Shown here piece by piece: positions 26,978-36,196 of a stretch of DNA of 64,000 nucleotides. A program made the translations under genes and the position numbers. This stretch comes from Modestobacter sp. VKM Ac-2985 (GTDB lineage: Bacteria > Actinomycetota > Actinomycetes > Mycobacteriales > Geodermatophilaceae): assembly GCF_026967925.1 (NCBI RefSeq), contig NZ_JAPVBI010000002.1, positions 983,628 to 1,047,627 of the forward strand, written 5' to 3'. How positions within the stretch are numbered: the stretch's first letter is position 1; every line of letters starts with the position of its first letter. Below the pieces are notes generated by a model. That model searched no databases. It was not told where the DNA came from and saw nothing but the letters and a program-made list of their open reading frames with translations.

Positions 26978-29398
26978 TCAGCCGAAGGTCACGGTCCCGG
27001 TGACCGTGTCCCACCGCGCGGTACCTCCGGCGTACCGCTGGGTCACGACGCTGCCGGTCACCTGTGCGTCCCCGGTCGGATAGCCCCACGGGCCGGTCTC
27101 CCACCCCTGGGCGGCCCAGGCGTCCCACAGCCCACCGCTCACCGCGTGCACGCCCGAGGTCGGCGACCAGTACACCGCACCGCCCTGGAACATCTGGAAA
27201 CACCCACCACCCACCAGCCCACAGTTCTCATCCGAGAGGGGATATCCGAGCGGGCCGCGCTGTGCCCCCGCCGACGTCCAGAGGCCCCGGATCGCGCCCC
27301 GGGTCCAGAAGGCCCCGGTGGCAGGGCTGGTCAACATCGTCCCGCCCTCGAACGCCTGTGAGCAACCTCCTGCGGTCAGTCCACACGACGTGTCGGCCAG
27401 CGGCCTGCCGAGCGGCCCACCGACGCCACCGAGGTCCGTCCAGCGCCCCGACACCGCATCGGAGACGAGCAGCGGCCCGGTCGCCGGACTCCACACGATG
27501 GAGCCGCGCTCGAAGGTGTTGCTGCAGGTGTTCGCCGGGGTGCAGCTCTCGTCACTGGTCGGGTAGCCCAGTGCGCCGGCCTCCCGGCCCACGCCGGCGT
27601 AGCGGCTGAGGATCGCTCCGCGCACGAGGTGGGTGCCGGTACGGGCAGTCGAGTACAGGGTCCCGCCCGTGAACACCTGGTTGCAACCGCCGCCGACGAG
27701 TCCGCACCAGGTGTTCACCGTGGGCAGGCCGAGGGGGCCGGTGGCCCCGCCGCGGGCCTGCCAGCCCTCCAGGGTGGGCGGCGCGGAAGCGACCGGACCG
27801 GTGGCCGGACTCCACACGATCACCCCGCCCTGGAACGTCGAGGTGCACATCGCGGGCGTCGTCGTGCAGGTCTCGCCGCTGGTCGGGTAACCCAGTGCAC
27901 CGTTCTCCCAACCCACCGCGGCGTACTGGGAGAGGATGGCGCCGCGGACGTGGTGCACCCCGCTCGCGGGGCTCCAGTACAGAGATCCCCCCTGGAACTG
28001 CTGCCAGCACCCACCGCCCACCAAGCCGCAGCCCTCGTCGGTCAGCGGGTACGCGAGGAAACCGCTCTCGCGCCCTTGGTCGGCCCAACCCGTCTCGAGC
28101 GCGCCCCGCACGAAGTGTGCTCCGGTGGCGGGCGAGTAGTAGTACGTCCCACCCTGGAACTGCTGCCAACAGCCGGAGCCGGCCAGCCCGCAGGCCTCGT
28201 CTGCGATCGGGTAGCCGAGGACGCCGGCCTCCCACCGCTGTCCGGCCCAGGCGCTCCGGATGGCACCTCGGACGAAGTGGACGTCGCTGTCCGGGCTCCA
28301 GTAGACCGCCCCGCCCTGGAACTGCTGCCAGCAGCCGCCCCTGATCAGCCCGCAGCTCTCGCTCGTGACGGGATAGCCGAGGAAGCCGGCCTCGTAGCCG
28401 TTGTCCCCCCACTCGATCCGGATCGCGCCACGTACGTAGTGGGCACCCGTCGCGGGCGTGTAGTAGATGGCCCCGGTCTGGAACTGCTGCCAGCAGCCCG
28501 ACGCCACCAGCCCGCAGAGGTAGCCGGAGATCGGGGCGCCCAGGAGACCGGTGCTGCCCCCGGTGGCGGCGTGCAACCTGTCGATCGCGGTGGCACCGCG
28601 GGACTGGGTGGAGCCGAACCAGTCGGTGAAGTAGTTCCAGAAGTTGCGGTTGCCGTAGGACGAGCAGCTGTCCCCGACGCGGTAGCCGGCGGCCAGCGCG
28701 GCTGCGTTCGGCTGGTACGGGGTGTAGCTGTAGAGACCGGCCGTGGCCTTGTTCTGGATGAACACCTGCGAGGACCCGCAACGGGTCAGGTCGGGGTGGT
28801 AGTGGACCTTGTTCTCCCTGCCCGCCCGGTAGCTGCCCGCGGCGCCCGCGGCGTACCGCTGGAACTGCCGTGCGGCGAAGTAGACCTGGCTGACGAAGCC
28901 GGAGAAGGCGGGGTTGCACGGCGCGGTGTCGGGGCAGCCGAAGCCGGTGGCCTTGGTGTACCTCGTGGCGCTCGGCCGCGTGCCGGTGATCAGGCCCTGC
29001 TCCTTCTGGAGGAGGACGAGGAGCACCCGCGGGTTGATGCCGCAGGCGACGCCGATCTTGACCAGGATGGCTGCGGCGGTCTCGTCGGCCGCGCCCTGAT
29101 AGGTGGCGCAGTAGCTGTCGCCGGTCTGGTTCGCGGTGCTCTGCCGGTAGTCCTTCAGGCAGGGCATCTCACCCGCGACGCAGTTGGCGCCCTTGGCGGC
29201 GAGGAACGTCTGCACGGTGTTCACGTCGGTGGCGAGGGAGTCGAAGAAGATCGCGTCGGAGATGATGTTGCCGGGGTCGAAGGAGCTCAGGTCCGCTGCC
29301 TGCGCAGTGGCGGACGGCGAGCTCCCGGAGCCGGGCAGGGCCAGCGTGGTGGCCAGCAGCGCCGCGACGGTCAGCAGGCGCACGACGCTGCGGATCAC
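26978..29398 (-). CDS. Secreted protein with lysozyme-like N-terminal region and ten LGFP repeats
   Basis: This 806-aa protein starts with a signal peptide (cleavage likely after TAQA, residue 34). Residues 35-240 form a Cys-containing domain with INPRVLLVLLQKEQGLIT, which looks like the catalytic-Glu helix of a lysozyme/lytic transglycosylase fold, ending in FWNYFTDWFGS. From there to the C-terminus are ten LGFP-type repeats of about 54 residues (LLGAP, FLGYP, VLGYP, FLAYP, ALGYP, PLGLP, ALGYP, PLGRP, PLGYP, PWGYP), most with a CGL...GCWQQFQGG core. LGFP repeats occur in actinobacterial cell-wall proteins and are thought to bind the envelope. The enzymatic role is inference. The GTG start overlaps the upstream lipoprotein stop. 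Confidence 0.82.
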   Translation of the reverse strand: MIRSVVRLLTVAALLATTLALPGSGSSPSATAQAADLSSFDPGNIISDAIFFDSLATDVNTVQTFLAAKGANCVAGEMPCLKDYRQSTANQTGDSYCATYQGAADETAAAILVKIGVACGINPRVLLVLLQKEQGLITGTRPSATRYTKATGFGCPDTAPCNPAFSGFVSQVYFAARQFQRYAAGAAGSYRAGRENKVHYHPDLTRCGSSQVFIQNKATAGLYSYTPYQPNAAALAAGYRVGDSCSSYGNRNFWNYFTDWFGSTQSRGATAIDRLHAATGGSTGLLGAPISGYLCGLVASGCWQQFQTGAIYYTPATGAHYVRGAIRIEWGDNGYEAGFLGYPVTSESCGLIRGGCWQQFQGGAVYWSPDSDVHFVRGAIRSAWAGQRWEAGVLGYPIADEACGLAGSGCWQQFQGGTYYYSPATGAHFVRGALETGWADQGRESGFLAYPLTDEGCGLVGGGCWQQFQGGSLYWSPASGVHHVRGAILSQYAAVGWENGALGYPTSGETCTTTPAMCTSTFQGGVIVWSPATGPVASAPPTLEGWQARGGATGPLGLPTVNTWCGLVGGGCNQVFTGGTLYSTARTGTHLVRGAILSRYAGVGREAGALGYPTSDESCTPANTCSNTFERGSIVWSPATGPLLVSDAVSGRWTDLGGVGGPLGRPLADTSCGLTAGGCSQAFEGGTMLTSPATGAFWTRGAIRGLWTSAGAQRGPLGYPLSDENCGLVGGGCFQMFQGGAVYWSPTSGVHAVSGGLWDAWAAQGWETGPWGYPTGDAQVTGSVVTQRYAGGTARWDTVTGTVTFG

Positions 29399-29925
29399 GG
29401 CACGGTCACCGACACGGGCTTCGACTGCCCCGATGTCCCGGACGACTCGTACTCGACGGCTGCCTGCCAGGTGCCGGAGGACAGCTCCGTGCCCGCGATG
29501 GACATCATCGGGCAGGAGGTCGAGGAGGCGTCGGGCTGGGCTTCCACCGTCGCGCTGGCCGAGGACGAGCCGGCGGTGAGCGTCAGGGTGCAGGTGCCCC
29601 CGGCTTCCACCACCCCGGCGACGTACGCGCCGAACTCGACGGCCGCGCTGGTGTCCGTCCACCCGGAGTAGGTGACGACCACCCGCACTGCGTCGCTGGG
29701 AGGGGTGGTGACCGGGGCGTCGGTTGCCACGTCGGTGGGGTCGGGCAGTGCGGGGTCGACGGGGACCCCGTAGGTGCCCGGCGCGGTGGTGGCCGCCGCA
29801 TCAGTCCCGGATCGAGGGGCCGACGTCCCGGCCGCCACATCATCGGACGCCGAGGTGCAGCCGACCAAGGCCGTCATGATGAGCGCCACTGCGCCGAGCG
29901 CAGCCGGTCGCCGTCCCTGTCGCAT
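29395..29925 (-). CDS. Probable secreted lipoprotein of unknown function
   Basis: This 176-aa protein has a lipoprotein signal peptide with the lipobox LVGC (Cys at about residue 22 from the chosen start). An Ala/Ser/Thr/Pro-rich linker and a roughly 95-residue beta-rich domain with two Cys residues (GGTCTLTLTAG and STSCPMMSIAG) follow. I chose ATG 29925 because it gives a normal signal peptide and has GAGGGAC upstream; the in-frame extension to 29994 does not. No named domain is recognised. The stop overlaps the GTG of the LGFP-repeat gene (GTGA), so the lipoprotein and the LGFP protein are made together and may act together at the cell envelope. Confidence 0.75.
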   Translation of the reverse strand: MRQGRRPAALGAVALIMTALVGCTSASDDVAAGTSAPRSGTDAAATTAPGTYGVPVDPALPDPTDVATDAPVTTPPSDAVRVVVTYSGWTDTSAAVEFGAYVAGVVEAGGTCTLTLTAGSSSASATVEAQPDASSTSCPMMSIAGTELSSGTWQAAVEYESSGTSGQSKPVSVTVP

Positions 29926-30140
29926 GTACGTCCCTCGGGTCTGCGTGGAGGACCTGCCGCACCGAGCCCGTCGGGGATCGCGCAGCTCAGTCATGGCTAC
30001 GCAGGAGAATGACAGCTGTACACCCAGTCACCGCCGGAGCGACACGGTCGCTGTCGCCGGTGGGGCGGGAGGGTCCGGATGAGGCGGCCGAGGTGACTTC
30101 CGGCGAGAACGGCGCGGGCGGCCACCCGCGGGCTGATCAC

Positions 30141-30146
30141 TAGGCT
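30141..30146 (+). promoter_or_regulatory. -10 element of purK (TAGGCT)
   Basis: TAGGCT lies eight bases before the purK ATG, in the 229-bp divergent spacer with the lipoprotein gene. The transcript would have little or no leader. Confidence 0.45.
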
Positions 30147-30154
30147 GGGCACCG

Positions 30155-31378
30155 ATGACCACCTCTCCGTCCTCGCACACGCCGCTCCACCCGACCACCG
30201 GGATGCCCGTCGTGGCGATGGTCGGCGGGGGACAGCTCTCCCGCATGACGCACCCGGCGGCGATCGCGCTGGGGCAGTCACTCCGGGTGCTGGCCGCCGA
30301 CCCGGACGAGTCCGCGGCGCTCGTGGCCGCCGACGTCCAGCTCGGTGACCACAACGAGCTCGCCGACCTCCGGCGTCTCGCCGCGGGCGCGACGGTGGTC
30401 ACCTTCGACCACGAGCACGTCCCGACCGAGCACCTGCGCGCGCTCGAGGCCGACGGCCACCGGGTCGCCCCGGGTCCCGCTGCCCTGGTGCACGCCCAGG
30501 ACAAGCTGGTGCTGCGCCGGGCGCTGACCGAGGCCGGGGAGCCACAGCCGGCCTGGGCCGAGGTGCGCACGGTGCACGACGTGACCGCCTTCGCCGACGG
30601 CGTCGGCTGGCCGGTGGTGCTGAAGACCCCGCGTGGCGGCTACGACGGCAAGGGCGTCTTCGTCGTCTCCGGCCCCGACCAGGTCGCCGACCTCCTCGAG
30701 CGGCACGGCACGCTGCTCGCGGAGGAGCGGGTGGCGATGGTGCGCGAGCTGTCGGCGCAGGTCGCCCGCTCGCCGTTCGGTCAGGTCGCGGTCTGGCCGG
30801 TGGTGGAGACGGTCCAGCGGGACGGCGTCTGCAACGAGGTCTACGCCCCGGCGCCCGGGCTCTCCGAGGAGCTGGCCGCGGCCGCCCAGGAGCTCGCCGT
30901 CCGGATCGCCGACCGGCTCGGGGTGGTGGGCATGCTGGCCGTGGAGCTGTTCGAGACCGCCGACGGCGTGCTGGTCAACGAGCTGGCGATGCGCCCGCAC
31001 AACTCCGGGCACTGGACGATCGAGGGCGCCCGGACCAGCCAGTTCGAGCAGCACCTGCGCGCCGTGCTCGACTACCCGCTGGGATCGACGGCGATGACCG
31101 CGCCGGTGGTCGTCATGGCCAACGTGCTCGGCGGCGCGACCGCGGACGACGACTGGTCCGGGCCCGGCCTCGACGAACGGGTGCACCACCTGATGGCGCA
31201 CTGGCCGGACGTGAAGCTGCACTGGTACGGCAAGGGCCAGCGGCGCGGCCGCAAGCTCGGGCACGTCACCGCGCTGGGCGAGGACATGGCCGAGGTGCGC
31301 GCCCGGGCGGTGGCTGCTGCCCGCTACCTGGCCGACGGCGTCGTCGACCCTGCGTTCGCCTTCGAGACCGAGCACTGA
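30155..31378 (+). CDS. purK: 5-(carboxyamino)imidazole ribonucleotide synthase
   Basis: This 407-aa ATP-grasp enzyme carboxylates aminoimidazole ribonucleotide at N5 in purine biosynthesis. Motifs are GGGQLSRM (residues 24-31), [12 protein letters not shown], the ATP-grasp [17 protein letters not shown], and [17 protein letters not shown], which is diagnostic of PurK. The N-terminus is about 20 residues longer than usual; the internal ATG of GMPVVAMVG could also serve, but the -10 element favours 30155. purE follows 11 bp later. Confidence 0.94.
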   Translation: MTTSPSSHTPLHPTTGMPVVAMVGGGQLSRMTHPAAIALGQSLRVLAADPDESAALVAADVQLGDHNELADLRRLAAGATVVTFDHEHVPTEHLRALEADGHRVAPGPAALVHAQDKLVLRRALTEAGEPQPAWAEVRTVHDVTAFADGVGWPVVLKTPRGGYDGKGVFVVSGPDQVADLLERHGTLLAEERVAMVRELSAQVARSPFGQVAVWPVVETVQRDGVCNEVYAPAPGLSEELAAAAQELAVRIADRLGVVGMLAVELFETADGVLVNELAMRPHNSGHWTIEGARTSQFEQHLRAVLDYPLGSTAMTAPVVVMANVLGGATADDDWSGPGLDERVHHLMAHWPDVKLHWYGKGQRRGRKLGHVTALGEDMAEVRARAVAAARYLADGVVDPAFAFETEH

Positions 31379-31389
31379 GGAGCTGTGCC

Positions 31390-31890
31390 GTGAGCGACCC
31401 GATCGTCGGCATCGTGATGGGCAGTGACTCCGACTGGCCGATGCTGGAGCCCGCCGCGCAGGCGCTGGCCGAGTTCGACGTCCCATGGGAGGCGCACGTC
31501 GTCTCCGCGCACCGCACCCCGCGGCGGATGCTGGACTACGCCGAGTCCGCTGCTGAGAGGGGTCTGCGGGTGGTCATCGCCGGCGCCGGGGGAGCAGCGC
31601 ACCTGCCCGGCATGGTCGCCGCGGCGACGCCCTTGCCGGTGATCGGCGTGCCCCGGCCGCTGGACCGGCTCGACGGCCTGGACAGCCTGCTGTCGATCGT
31701 GCAGATGCCGGCCGGTGTGCCGGTGGCCACCGTCTCGATCGGCGGCGGTCGGAACGCCGGACTGCTGGCCGTGCGCATCCTGGCCGCCGGCGACGATCAG
31801 CTGCGCGCAGCGGTGGAGCGGTTCCAGGCCGATCTGGCGGCGTCCGTCGTCGCCCGGGACGACGCGCTGCAGCAGCGGATCGCGCCCTGA
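31390..31890 (+). CDS. purE: N5-carboxyaminoimidazole ribonucleotide mutase
   Basis: This 166-aa class I PurE moves the carboxyl group from N5 to C4 of the PurK product. It has the [11 protein letters not shown] nucleotide loop (residues 7-17), the catalytic SAHRTP motif with His41, and [13 protein letters not shown]. It starts at GTG after GAGGAG and is cotranscribed with purK. A hairpin terminator follows the stop by 5 bp. Confidence 0.95.
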   Translation: MSDPIVGIVMGSDSDWPMLEPAAQALAEFDVPWEAHVVSAHRTPRRMLDYAESAAERGLRVVIAGAGGAAHLPGMVAAATPLPVIGVPRPLDRLDGLDSLLSIVQMPAGVPVATVSIGGGRNAGLLAVRILAAGDDQLRAAVERFQADLAASVVARDDALQQRIAP

Positions 31891-31895
31891 CCGGA

Positions 31896-31912
31896 CACCC
31901 CGCTCCGGGGTG
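31896..31912 (+). terminator. Candidate terminator after purE
   Basis: CACCCCG and CGGGGTG arms (7 bp) enclose a CTC loop, followed by AGTTGTTCC, six bases after the purE stop. Confidence 0.6.
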
Positions 31913-31942
31913 AGTTGTTCCCAGGAGCGGCGCTGCCGGGCT

Positions 31943-31948
31943 TAGCAT
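31943..31948 (+). promoter_or_regulatory. -10 element of the acyl-CoA dehydrogenase gene (TAGCAT)
   Basis: TAGCAT, six bases, then the GTG start at 31955. It lies directly after the purE terminator. Confidence 0.5.
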
Positions 31949-31954
31949 CTACCC

Positions 31955-33109
31955 GTGGGTAACAACGCCGCGCTGTACGCGCTCACCGACGAGCACGACG
32001 CCATCCGGGAAGCCGTCCGCGAGATCGCCGAGCGGGAGATCGCCCCGTTCGCCGCAGAGGTGGACGCCGATTCCCGCTACCCGGTGGAGGCGCAGAAGGC
32101 GCTCACCGCGGCGGGCTTCCACGCCACGCACGTCCCGGAGGCCTACGGCGGTGAGGGTGCCGACGCGATCGCCACCTGCATCGTGATCGAGGAGGTCGCC
32201 CGGGTCGACGTCAGCGCCTCGCTGATCCCCGCCGTCAACAAGCTCGGCTCGGTGCCGGTGATCCTGTCGGCGTCGGAGGACCTCAAGCAGCGGGTGCTGC
32301 CCTCGATCGCCGCCGGTGACGCGATGATCAGCTACGGGCTCTCCGAGCGGGAGGCGGGCTCCGACGCCGCGGCGATGCGGACCCGGGCGCGGCTCGAGGG
32401 CGACAGCTGGGTGCTCAACGGCACCAAGGCGTGGATCACCAACGCCAGCGTGTCCGAGTGGTTCACGGTCATGGCCGTCACCGACCCGGAGAAGGGTGCC
32501 AAGGGCATCTCCGCGTTCGTCGTGCACCGCGACGACCCGGGCTTCGCCGTGGGGCCCAAGGAGAAGAAGATGGGGATCAAGGGCTCGCCGACCTGCGAGC
32601 TGTGGTTCACCGACTGCACCATCCCGGCCGACCGGATCGTCGGGGAGCCCGGCACCGGGTTCACGACGGCGCTGCGGACGCTGGACTTCACCCGGCCGAC
32701 CATCGGCGCCCAGGCGGTCGGGGTCGCCCAGGGCGCACTGGACGCCGCGGTGGTCTACACCAAGGACCGTCGCCAGTTCGGCTCCGCGGTCAGCGACTTC
32801 CAGGGCGTCCAGTTCATGCTCGCCGACATGGACATGAAGATCCAGGCCGCCCGGCACCTGGTGTACGTCGCTGCCGCGGCCGGTGAGCAGGGGAGCCCCG
32901 ACGTCACCCGGGTCTCCGCCGCCGCCAAGGCCTTCGCCTCGGACGTCGCGATGCAGGTGACCACCGACGCCGTCCAGCTGTTCGGTGGCGCCGGCTACAC
33001 CCAGGACTTCCCCGTCGAGCGGATGATGCGCGACGCCAAGATCACCCAGATCTACGAGGGCACCAACCAGGTGCAGCGCATGGTGATCGCGCGCAGCCTG
33101 CTCCGCTGA
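31955..33109 (+). CDS. Acyl-CoA dehydrogenase (FadE25-like)
   Basis: This 384-aa FAD enzyme introduces the alpha-beta double bond in fatty or branched-chain acyl-CoA. It shows YGLSEREAGSDAAAM and WITNASVSEWFTVMA of the FAD/substrate site, DRRQFGSAVSDFQGVQFMLADM, and the C-terminal IYEGTNQVQRMVIAR with the catalytic base Glu368. Position after purE mirrors fadE25 (Rv3274c) after purE in mycobacteria. A short- to medium-chain or branched-chain substrate is likely but not provable here. It is leaderless from its own promoter. Confidence 0.92.
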   Translation: MGNNAALYALTDEHDAIREAVREIAEREIAPFAAEVDADSRYPVEAQKALTAAGFHATHVPEAYGGEGADAIATCIVIEEVARVDVSASLIPAVNKLGSVPVILSASEDLKQRVLPSIAAGDAMISYGLSEREAGSDAAAMRTRARLEGDSWVLNGTKAWITNASVSEWFTVMAVTDPEKGAKGISAFVVHRDDPGFAVGPKEKKMGIKGSPTCELWFTDCTIPADRIVGEPGTGFTTALRTLDFTRPTIGAQAVGVAQGALDAAVVYTKDRRQFGSAVSDFQGVQFMLADMDMKIQAARHLVYVAAAAGEQGSPDVTRVSAAAKAFASDVAMQVTTDAVQLFGGAGYTQDFPVERMMRDAKITQIYEGTNQVQRMVIARSLLR

Positions 33110-33159
33110 CGGCGGCCGGCACACGACCTCGGGAGTCCTCGGAGCGCAACCGCACGCCC

Positions 33160-33165
33160 TAGCCT
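33160..33165 (+). promoter_or_regulatory. -10 element of the SGNH lipoprotein gene (TAGCCT)
   Basis: TAGCCT, six bases, then GTG at 33172; a leaderless arrangement. Confidence 0.5.
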
Positions 33166-33171
33166 CGTGGC

Positions 33172-33843
33172 GTGCGGTCTCCCACTCCGGTCCTGCTGTC
33201 TGTCCTCTCGGTTCTCGCCTGTGTCGGCTGTGGTCTCTCGACGGCGTCGGGCAGCGCGCCGTCGGGCGACGACGCGAGGACGACGGCCGCCGACTCCCGC
33301 GTGGTCGTGCTGGGCGACTCCTACACGGTGGACTCGGCCGAGGGTGCCGGCTATGTCCCGCTGGTCTCGGAGGCCATGGGCTGGGCGACCGTGCTCGAGG
33401 CGGAGGACGGCACCGGCTATCTCGCTGGCGGGCTCGCCGCTGACCCGGCGCCGTACCGGGAACGGCTGGACGACGTCGTGGCCGGTCAGCCCGACCTGGT
33501 GCTGGTCCAGGGCAGTACGAACGACGTGGGCCACCCGGTCGCCGAACTGCGCGCGGCCGCCGACCACCTGTACGCGGCGCTGGCCGCCCGTCTCCCCGAC
33601 GCTCGGGTCGTGGTGCTGGGCCCGGTCGCTCCGCCCGGGGTCGACCCGGCGGGGGTGGGCGCGGTCCGGGACGTCCTCCTGGAGGCTGCCGGCTCGGCCG
33701 GGCTGACCTTCATCGACCCCATCGCCGAAGGGTGGCTCAGCCCGGCCGACGGCCTCTTCGCCGACCCCGTCCACCCCAATGGGGCAGGCTACGAGCGGAT
33801 GGGCACCGAGCTGGCCGAGGCGCTGCGGGACCGGGGTCTCTGA
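33172..33843 (+). CDS. SGNH/GDSL-family hydrolase, predicted lipoprotein
   Basis: This 223-aa exported esterase/lipase-like protein has a lipobox (LACVGC, Cys near residue 20) and then the SGNH fold. Block I is VVLGDSYT with the nucleophile Ser, a later block has QGSTNDVG with the conserved Asn, and the C-terminal block V is DPVHPNGAGY with catalytic Asp and His. It probably removes acyl or acetyl groups from surface glycans or lipids; the substrate is unknown. The gene ends three bases from the convergent DUF1028 gene. Confidence 0.85.
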   Translation: MRSPTPVLLSVLSVLACVGCGLSTASGSAPSGDDARTTAADSRVVVLGDSYTVDSAEGAGYVPLVSEAMGWATVLEAEDGTGYLAGGLAADPAPYRERLDDVVAGQPDLVLVQGSTNDVGHPVAELRAAADHLYAALAARLPDARVVVLGPVAPPGVDPAGVGAVRDVLLEAAGSAGLTFIDPIAEGWLSPADGLFADPVHPNGAGYERMGTELAEALRDRGL

Positions 33844-33846
33844 CTC

Positions 33847-34668
33847 TCAGTCGAGCAGCTGCGAGACGGCGGACAGGCGCGCGTCGCCGGCCATCGAGGC
33901 CAGCCACGTCGACCAGCCGGGCCGCGTGCGCACCGCCTCCAGCGCGCTGCGGGCCGCGGCCCGGTCCCCGCGCCGGGAGGCGGCCAGCGCCGCGTACAGG
34001 TCTCGGGCGCCCTCGGGGGCGAAGACCGCGAGCGTCTCGTAGTCGCGTTCGTCGTAGGCGCGCTGCAGGTTGCGCAGCATCCGCAACTGGGCGACCGGGT
34101 CGCCGGAGTCGTCGACCCGCAGGTCCACCCGGACGCCGTCGTCGTCCTCGCTGGCCGGGGCCCCGCTCACCACCTGCAGCGCGGCGGACTGCCGGCCGCG
34201 GAGGTCACCGCCGGCGTCCTGCCCCGCGGTCAGCGCGGCGATCAGCCGGTCGGACAGCGCCCCGCTGGCCGCGGTGAGGGCCTGCGCCATGGCCGGCAGC
34301 ACGTCGGGGGAGGCGAGCATGTTGCCCTGCACGCTGAACCCCTCGCCCAGCACGTGCCCGCTGGTGGGCAGCGAGCCCGGGCCGGTGTCGGCGGCCACCC
34401 GGCCGGCCGCGTCCAGGACGGCGATCTGGCGGTCGGCGTCCTCGGCGGCGTGCGCGGCCCGCCTGACCAGGTCCTGCGGCGAGGCGCCGTCGGTCAGTCC
34501 GGCCAGCAGGGTGCGGCCCAGGCCCCGCCGGCTGCGCGCCTGGACCGCGACCACGCCGACCCCCGGCTGCACCGTCGGCACGGCACGGCCGACGGCCAGG
34601 ATGCAGGAGGAGACTGCGATGCCCAGGTCGCCCGTCGTGGGGTCCCGGGCGATGACGGAGAAGGTCAC
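33847..34668 (-). CDS. DUF1028 family protein (Ntn-hydrolase-like)
   Basis: This 273-aa protein starts TFSVIARDPTTGDLGIAVSSCILAVG, the DUF1028 signature, with NMLASPDV further on. The family has an N-terminal nucleophile-hydrolase-like fold, but no firmly established activity. The last 70 residues are a helical tail with a putative peptidoglycan-binding-like or TPR-like character (LRNLQRAYDERDYETLAVFAPEGARD). It is the last gene of a minus-strand run with scoA and scoB, 19 bp after scoB, which hints at a role linked to acid or CoA metabolism. Function unknown. Confidence 0.85.
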   Translation of the reverse strand: MTFSVIARDPTTGDLGIAVSSCILAVGRAVPTVQPGVGVVAVQARSRRGLGRTLLAGLTDGASPQDLVRRAAHAAEDADRQIAVLDAAGRVAADTGPGSLPTSGHVLGEGFSVQGNMLASPDVLPAMAQALTAASGALSDRLIAALTAGQDAGGDLRGRQSAALQVVSGAPASEDDDGVRVDLRVDDSGDPVAQLRMLRNLQRAYDERDYETLAVFAPEGARDLYAALAASRRGDRAAARSALEAVRTRPGWSTWLASMAGDARLSAVSQLLD

Positions 34669-34687
34669 CTGTCCTGGTGGGCGGGGG

Positions 34688-35356
34688 TCAGACGGTCGCC
34701 GGCAAGGTCATGGTGGGGACCTCGCCGTCCACCTGCAGCGGGGCGCCGGTGGCGGCGACCACGTCGGCGACGGTGACGCCCGGTGCGGTCTCGCGGAGCA
34801 CCAGCCCGGCGTCGGTGACGTCGATGACGGCGAGATCGGTGATGATGCGGTCGACGCAGCTCTTGCCGGTCAGCGGCAGGGAGCACTCGTCGACGATCTT
34901 GGGGGAGCCGTCGCGGGCGACGTGCTCCATCATCACGATCACCTCGCGGGCGCCGTGGACCAGGTCCATCGCCCCGCCCATCCCGTTGACCATCTTCCCG
35001 GGGATCAGCCAGTTGGCCAGGTCGCCTCGGGTGTTGACCTGCATCGCGCCCAGGACGGCGACGTCGATGTGGTGGCCGCGGATCATGCCGAAGGACAGCG
35101 AGGAGTCGAAGAAGCTGGCCCCGGGCAGGATCGTGATCGTCTCCTTGCCGGCGTTGATCAGGTCGGCGTCCTCCTCGCCCTCGAAGGGGTAGGGGCCGAC
35201 CCCGAGCACGCCGTTCTCGCTCTGCAGCACCACGTGCACCCCGTCGGGGATGTGGTTGGGCACCAGGGTGGGCATGCCGATGCCGAGGTTGACGTACTGG
35301 CCGTCCTGCAGGTCGAGGGCGACCCGGGCGGCGAGCTGGTCGCGGGACAGTGCCAT
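34688..35356 (-). CDS. scoB: 3-oxoacid CoA-transferase subunit B
   Basis: This 222-aa subunit transfers CoA from succinyl-CoA to a 3-oxoacid such as acetoacetate. It has [16 protein letters not shown] near residues 22-37 and the catalytic [10 protein letters not shown] with Glu47, plus [14 protein letters not shown] and GGAMDL. Length is usual for the B subunit. Its ATG is one base from the scoA stop, so the subunits are made together. Confidence 0.93.
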   Translation of the reverse strand: MALSRDQLAARVALDLQDGQYVNLGIGMPTLVPNHIPDGVHVVLQSENGVLGVGPYPFEGEEDADLINAGKETITILPGASFFDSSLSFGMIRGHHIDVAVLGAMQVNTRGDLANWLIPGKMVNGMGGAMDLVHGAREVIVMMEHVARDGSPKIVDECSLPLTGKSCVDRIITDLAVIDVTDAGLVLRETAPGVTVADVVAATGAPLQVDGEVPTMTLPATV

Positions 35357-35357
35357 C

Positions 35358-36155
35358 TCAGGCCTCCGTGGACTCGGTGCCGGCGGCTGCGGGTGCGGCC
35401 GCTCCGGGGCGGGGACGGGTGGTGCGCCGCTCGATCCGCTTGCCCTCGGGCCCCACGACCACGACGCGCTGGACGAAGACCCCGGGCAGGTGCACCGACT
35501 CGGGCAGGATCTCCCCGGGCTCGACCAGCTCCTCCACCTCGGCGATGGTGATCGTCGCGGCCATGCCGCACAGCGGGTTGAAGTTGCGGGCCGACTCGTG
35601 GAACACCAGGTTGCCGTGCCGGTCACCGACCGCTGCTCGGACCAGACCGAAGTCCGCGGTCAGTGCGGTCTCCAGGACGAAGTCCTGGTCGCCGAAGCGG
35701 CGGACCTCCTTGGGCTCGCTGGTGGCCACCACGGTGCCCTCGGCGTCGTAGCGCACCGGGATGCCGCCGTCGGCCACCAGCGTCCCCACCCCGGTGGGGG
35801 TGTAGAAGGCCGGGATCCCGGTGCCCCCCGCACGGAGCCGCTCGGCCAGCGACCCCTGCGGGGTCAGCTCGACCTCCAGCTCACCGGAGAGGTACAGCCG
35901 GGCCAGCTCCTTGTTGCCGCCCACGAAGGAGCTGATCGTCTTGGCGATCCGCCCGGCGTAGAGCAGCACCCCGAGCGCCTGGTCGTCGACCCCGCAGTTG
36001 TTCGAGATCGTGGTCAGGTCCTCGGCGCCCTGCTCCAGCAGCGCGTCGATCAACGCGATCGGCACCCCGCACAACCCGAACCCACCGACCGACAGGGTGG
36101 CCCCGTCGGGGATGTCGGCCACGGCCTCCCGTGCGCTCGCGACGACCTTGTCCAT
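35358..36155 (-). CDS. scoA: 3-oxoacid CoA-transferase subunit A
   Basis: This 265-aa subunit binds CoA in the ScoAB heterotetramer. It has [16 protein letters not shown] near residues 17-32 (GGFGLCG), a TISNNCG strand and [25 protein letters not shown]. The C-terminal 35 residues are a low-complexity Arg/Pro/Ala extension. The ATG at 36155 follows GGATGGTGG. Transcription probably comes from the TIGR03089 gene upstream. Confidence 0.92.
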   Translation of the reverse strand: MDKVVASAREAVADIPDGATLSVGGFGLCGVPIALIDALLEQGAEDLTTISNNCGVDDQALGVLLYAGRIAKTISSFVGGNKELARLYLSGELEVELTPQGSLAERLRAGGTGIPAFYTPTGVGTLVADGGIPVRYDAEGTVVATSEPKEVRRFGDQDFVLETALTADFGLVRAAVGDRHGNLVFHESARNFNPLCGMAATITIAEVEELVEPGEILPESVHLPGVFVQRVVVVGPEGKRIERRTTRPRPGAAAPAAAGTESTEA

Positions 36156-36196
36156 GCGCTGACCACCATCCGTTCGAGGGCTGGGCAGGTGGTGCG

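Noticed and set aside
26978-29398. CRISPR array suggested by regularly repeated DNA
   Set aside because: The periodic similarity is the roughly 160-bp coding repeat of LGFP domains in one open frame; spacing and repeat identity do not fit CRISPR.
29926-29994. Longer start for the lipoprotein
   Set aside because: The extra 23 residues are basic and would bury the signal peptide; ATG 29925 has a ribosome binding site and a normal lipoprotein signal.
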